From the NCBI GenBank assembly GCA_002362135.1, contig DETO01000071.1, forward strand, positions 837 to 14,182: a stretch of 13,346 nucleotides of DNA, written 5' to 3'. This stretch comes from Ruminococcus sp. UBA3286 (GTDB lineage Bacteria > Bacillota > Clostridia > Oscillospirales > Ruminococcaceae). Below the pieces are notes generated by a model. The model worked only from the letters and a program-made list of their open reading frames with translations, did no database searches and was not told where the DNA came from. Positions 13,078 to 13,346 of the stretch are shown piece by piece. Every line of letters starts with the position of its first letter. Position 1 is the first letter of the stretch. Position numbers and translations under genes: made by a program.

Positions 13078-13346
13078 TGATACAGCCGTTCGCAGCAGCC
13101 GTCGAGCGGCAAAAAGAAGTTTTCCATTCTGTTTTTGCAATTATTTTCAGGTAAAAAATTATTTTTGGCGATATGTTCAAGCTCTGATATTGTATCGCCG
13201 GAATTTTTGCATAATTTTCCGAAAGCCTTTTCAAAAGGAAGATCAAGCTTTCTGTACTGATATTTGCCGCCGATGAAATCCTCATAATCGGGAAAAAAAT
13301 ACACAACGGGTATCGATAAATATGCGAAATCAAAAACATAGGAAGA
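13059..13346 (-). CDS. CDP-glycerol glycerophosphotransferase family protein, C-terminal part (cut by window edge)
   Basis: Only the last 95 codons are inside the window; the 5' part lies beyond the right edge. The open frame reads through to the end without an initiator, beginning SSYVFDFAYLSIPVVYFFPDYEDF. This matches the DYSS..FDFA.L..P.I.F..D segment of the Glyphos_transf family and aligns with the SSVIYEMSLLNRPMLFY region of the downstream neighbour. The FIGGKYQY sequence and the NCKNRMENFFLPLDGCCERLYQYCF tail are also typical of family C-termini. A GTG at 13302-13304 is an internal codon, not the start. It is a tandem paralog of the 630-aa gene and is probably in the same operon. Acceptor and polymer are unknown. 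Confidence 0.85.
   Translation of the reverse strand, partial: SSYVFDFAYLSIPVVYFFPDYEDFIGGKYQYRKLDLPFEKAFGKLCKNSGDTISELEHIAKNNFLPENNCKNRMENFFLPLDGCCERLYQYCFNN

Noticed and set aside
13004..13339. Alternative 111-codon minus-strand frame at the right edge
   Set aside because: The other frame continues to the window end and matches the conserved C-terminus of the glycerophosphotransferase family; this frame matches nothing.
1..13346. CRISPR arrays, tRNA or rRNA genes, insertion sequences or prophage genes
   Set aside because: No regularly spaced repeats, tRNA-like cloverleaf, rRNA segment, transposase or phage protein was seen on either strand.

Overview
The window looks like chromosomal DNA of a gut or rumen Firmicute, most likely Ruminococcus or a close Clostridial relative. 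The evidence is an AT-biased sequence with strong sigma-A-type promoters (TTGACA, 17 bp, TATAAT occurs twice exactly), good AGGAG ribosome binding sites, a secreted enzyme with a Thr-rich linker and a type I dockerin, and low-GC Gram-positive families (a Bce-type peptide-resistance module and CDP-glycerol glycerophosphotransferases). The genus is an inference.

Layout. 1-358: no gene. It holds the promoter and roughly 180-nt leader of a minus-strand gene that starts just off the left edge, plus the terminator of the amidase. 359-1537 (-): secreted N-acetylmuramoyl-L-alanine amidase with a dockerin, from its own consensus promoter. 1664-6390 (-): a complete Bce-like antimicrobial-peptide sensing and detoxification module. 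A response regulator and an intramembrane-sensing histidine kinase overlap by 4 bp. They are followed by a promoter preceded by a TNACA-N4-TGTNA palindrome of BceR type, a leader with two long inverted repeats, and then the ABC ATPase and the 10-TM permease (also a 4-bp overlap), closed by an intrinsic terminator. 6391-6800: a divergent promoter region and a 218-nt structured leader. 6801-11067 (+): a thiamin salvage operon thiW-thiM-thiE-thiD-cytX. 11068-11108: a shared convergent terminator. 11107-13346 (-): two tandem CDP-glycerol glycerophosphotransferase-family genes, the upstream one cut by the right edge.

How the parts work together. The Bce-like kinase probably senses the transporter at work on a cell-wall-directed peptide, and the regulator then turns on the transporter genes through the palindrome next to the kinase stop codon. 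The thi operon imports the thiazole moiety (ThiW, an ECF substrate-binding component) and the pyrimidine moiety (CytX). It phosphorylates them (ThiM, ThiD) and joins them (ThiE) into thiamin monophosphate; no de novo gene (thiC, thiG, thiS) is in view. The amidase, the Bce module and the glycerophosphotransferases are all cell-envelope functions.

The least explained parts are regulatory. The thi leader has several TPP-riboswitch-like pieces, but its 3' half does not match the canonical pyrophosphate-sensing part. A 21-bp motif is shared, in opposite orientation relative to transcription, by the left-edge leader and the thi leader. Long hairpins sit in the leader of the ABC genes. A possible two-state hairpin sits in front of thiD.
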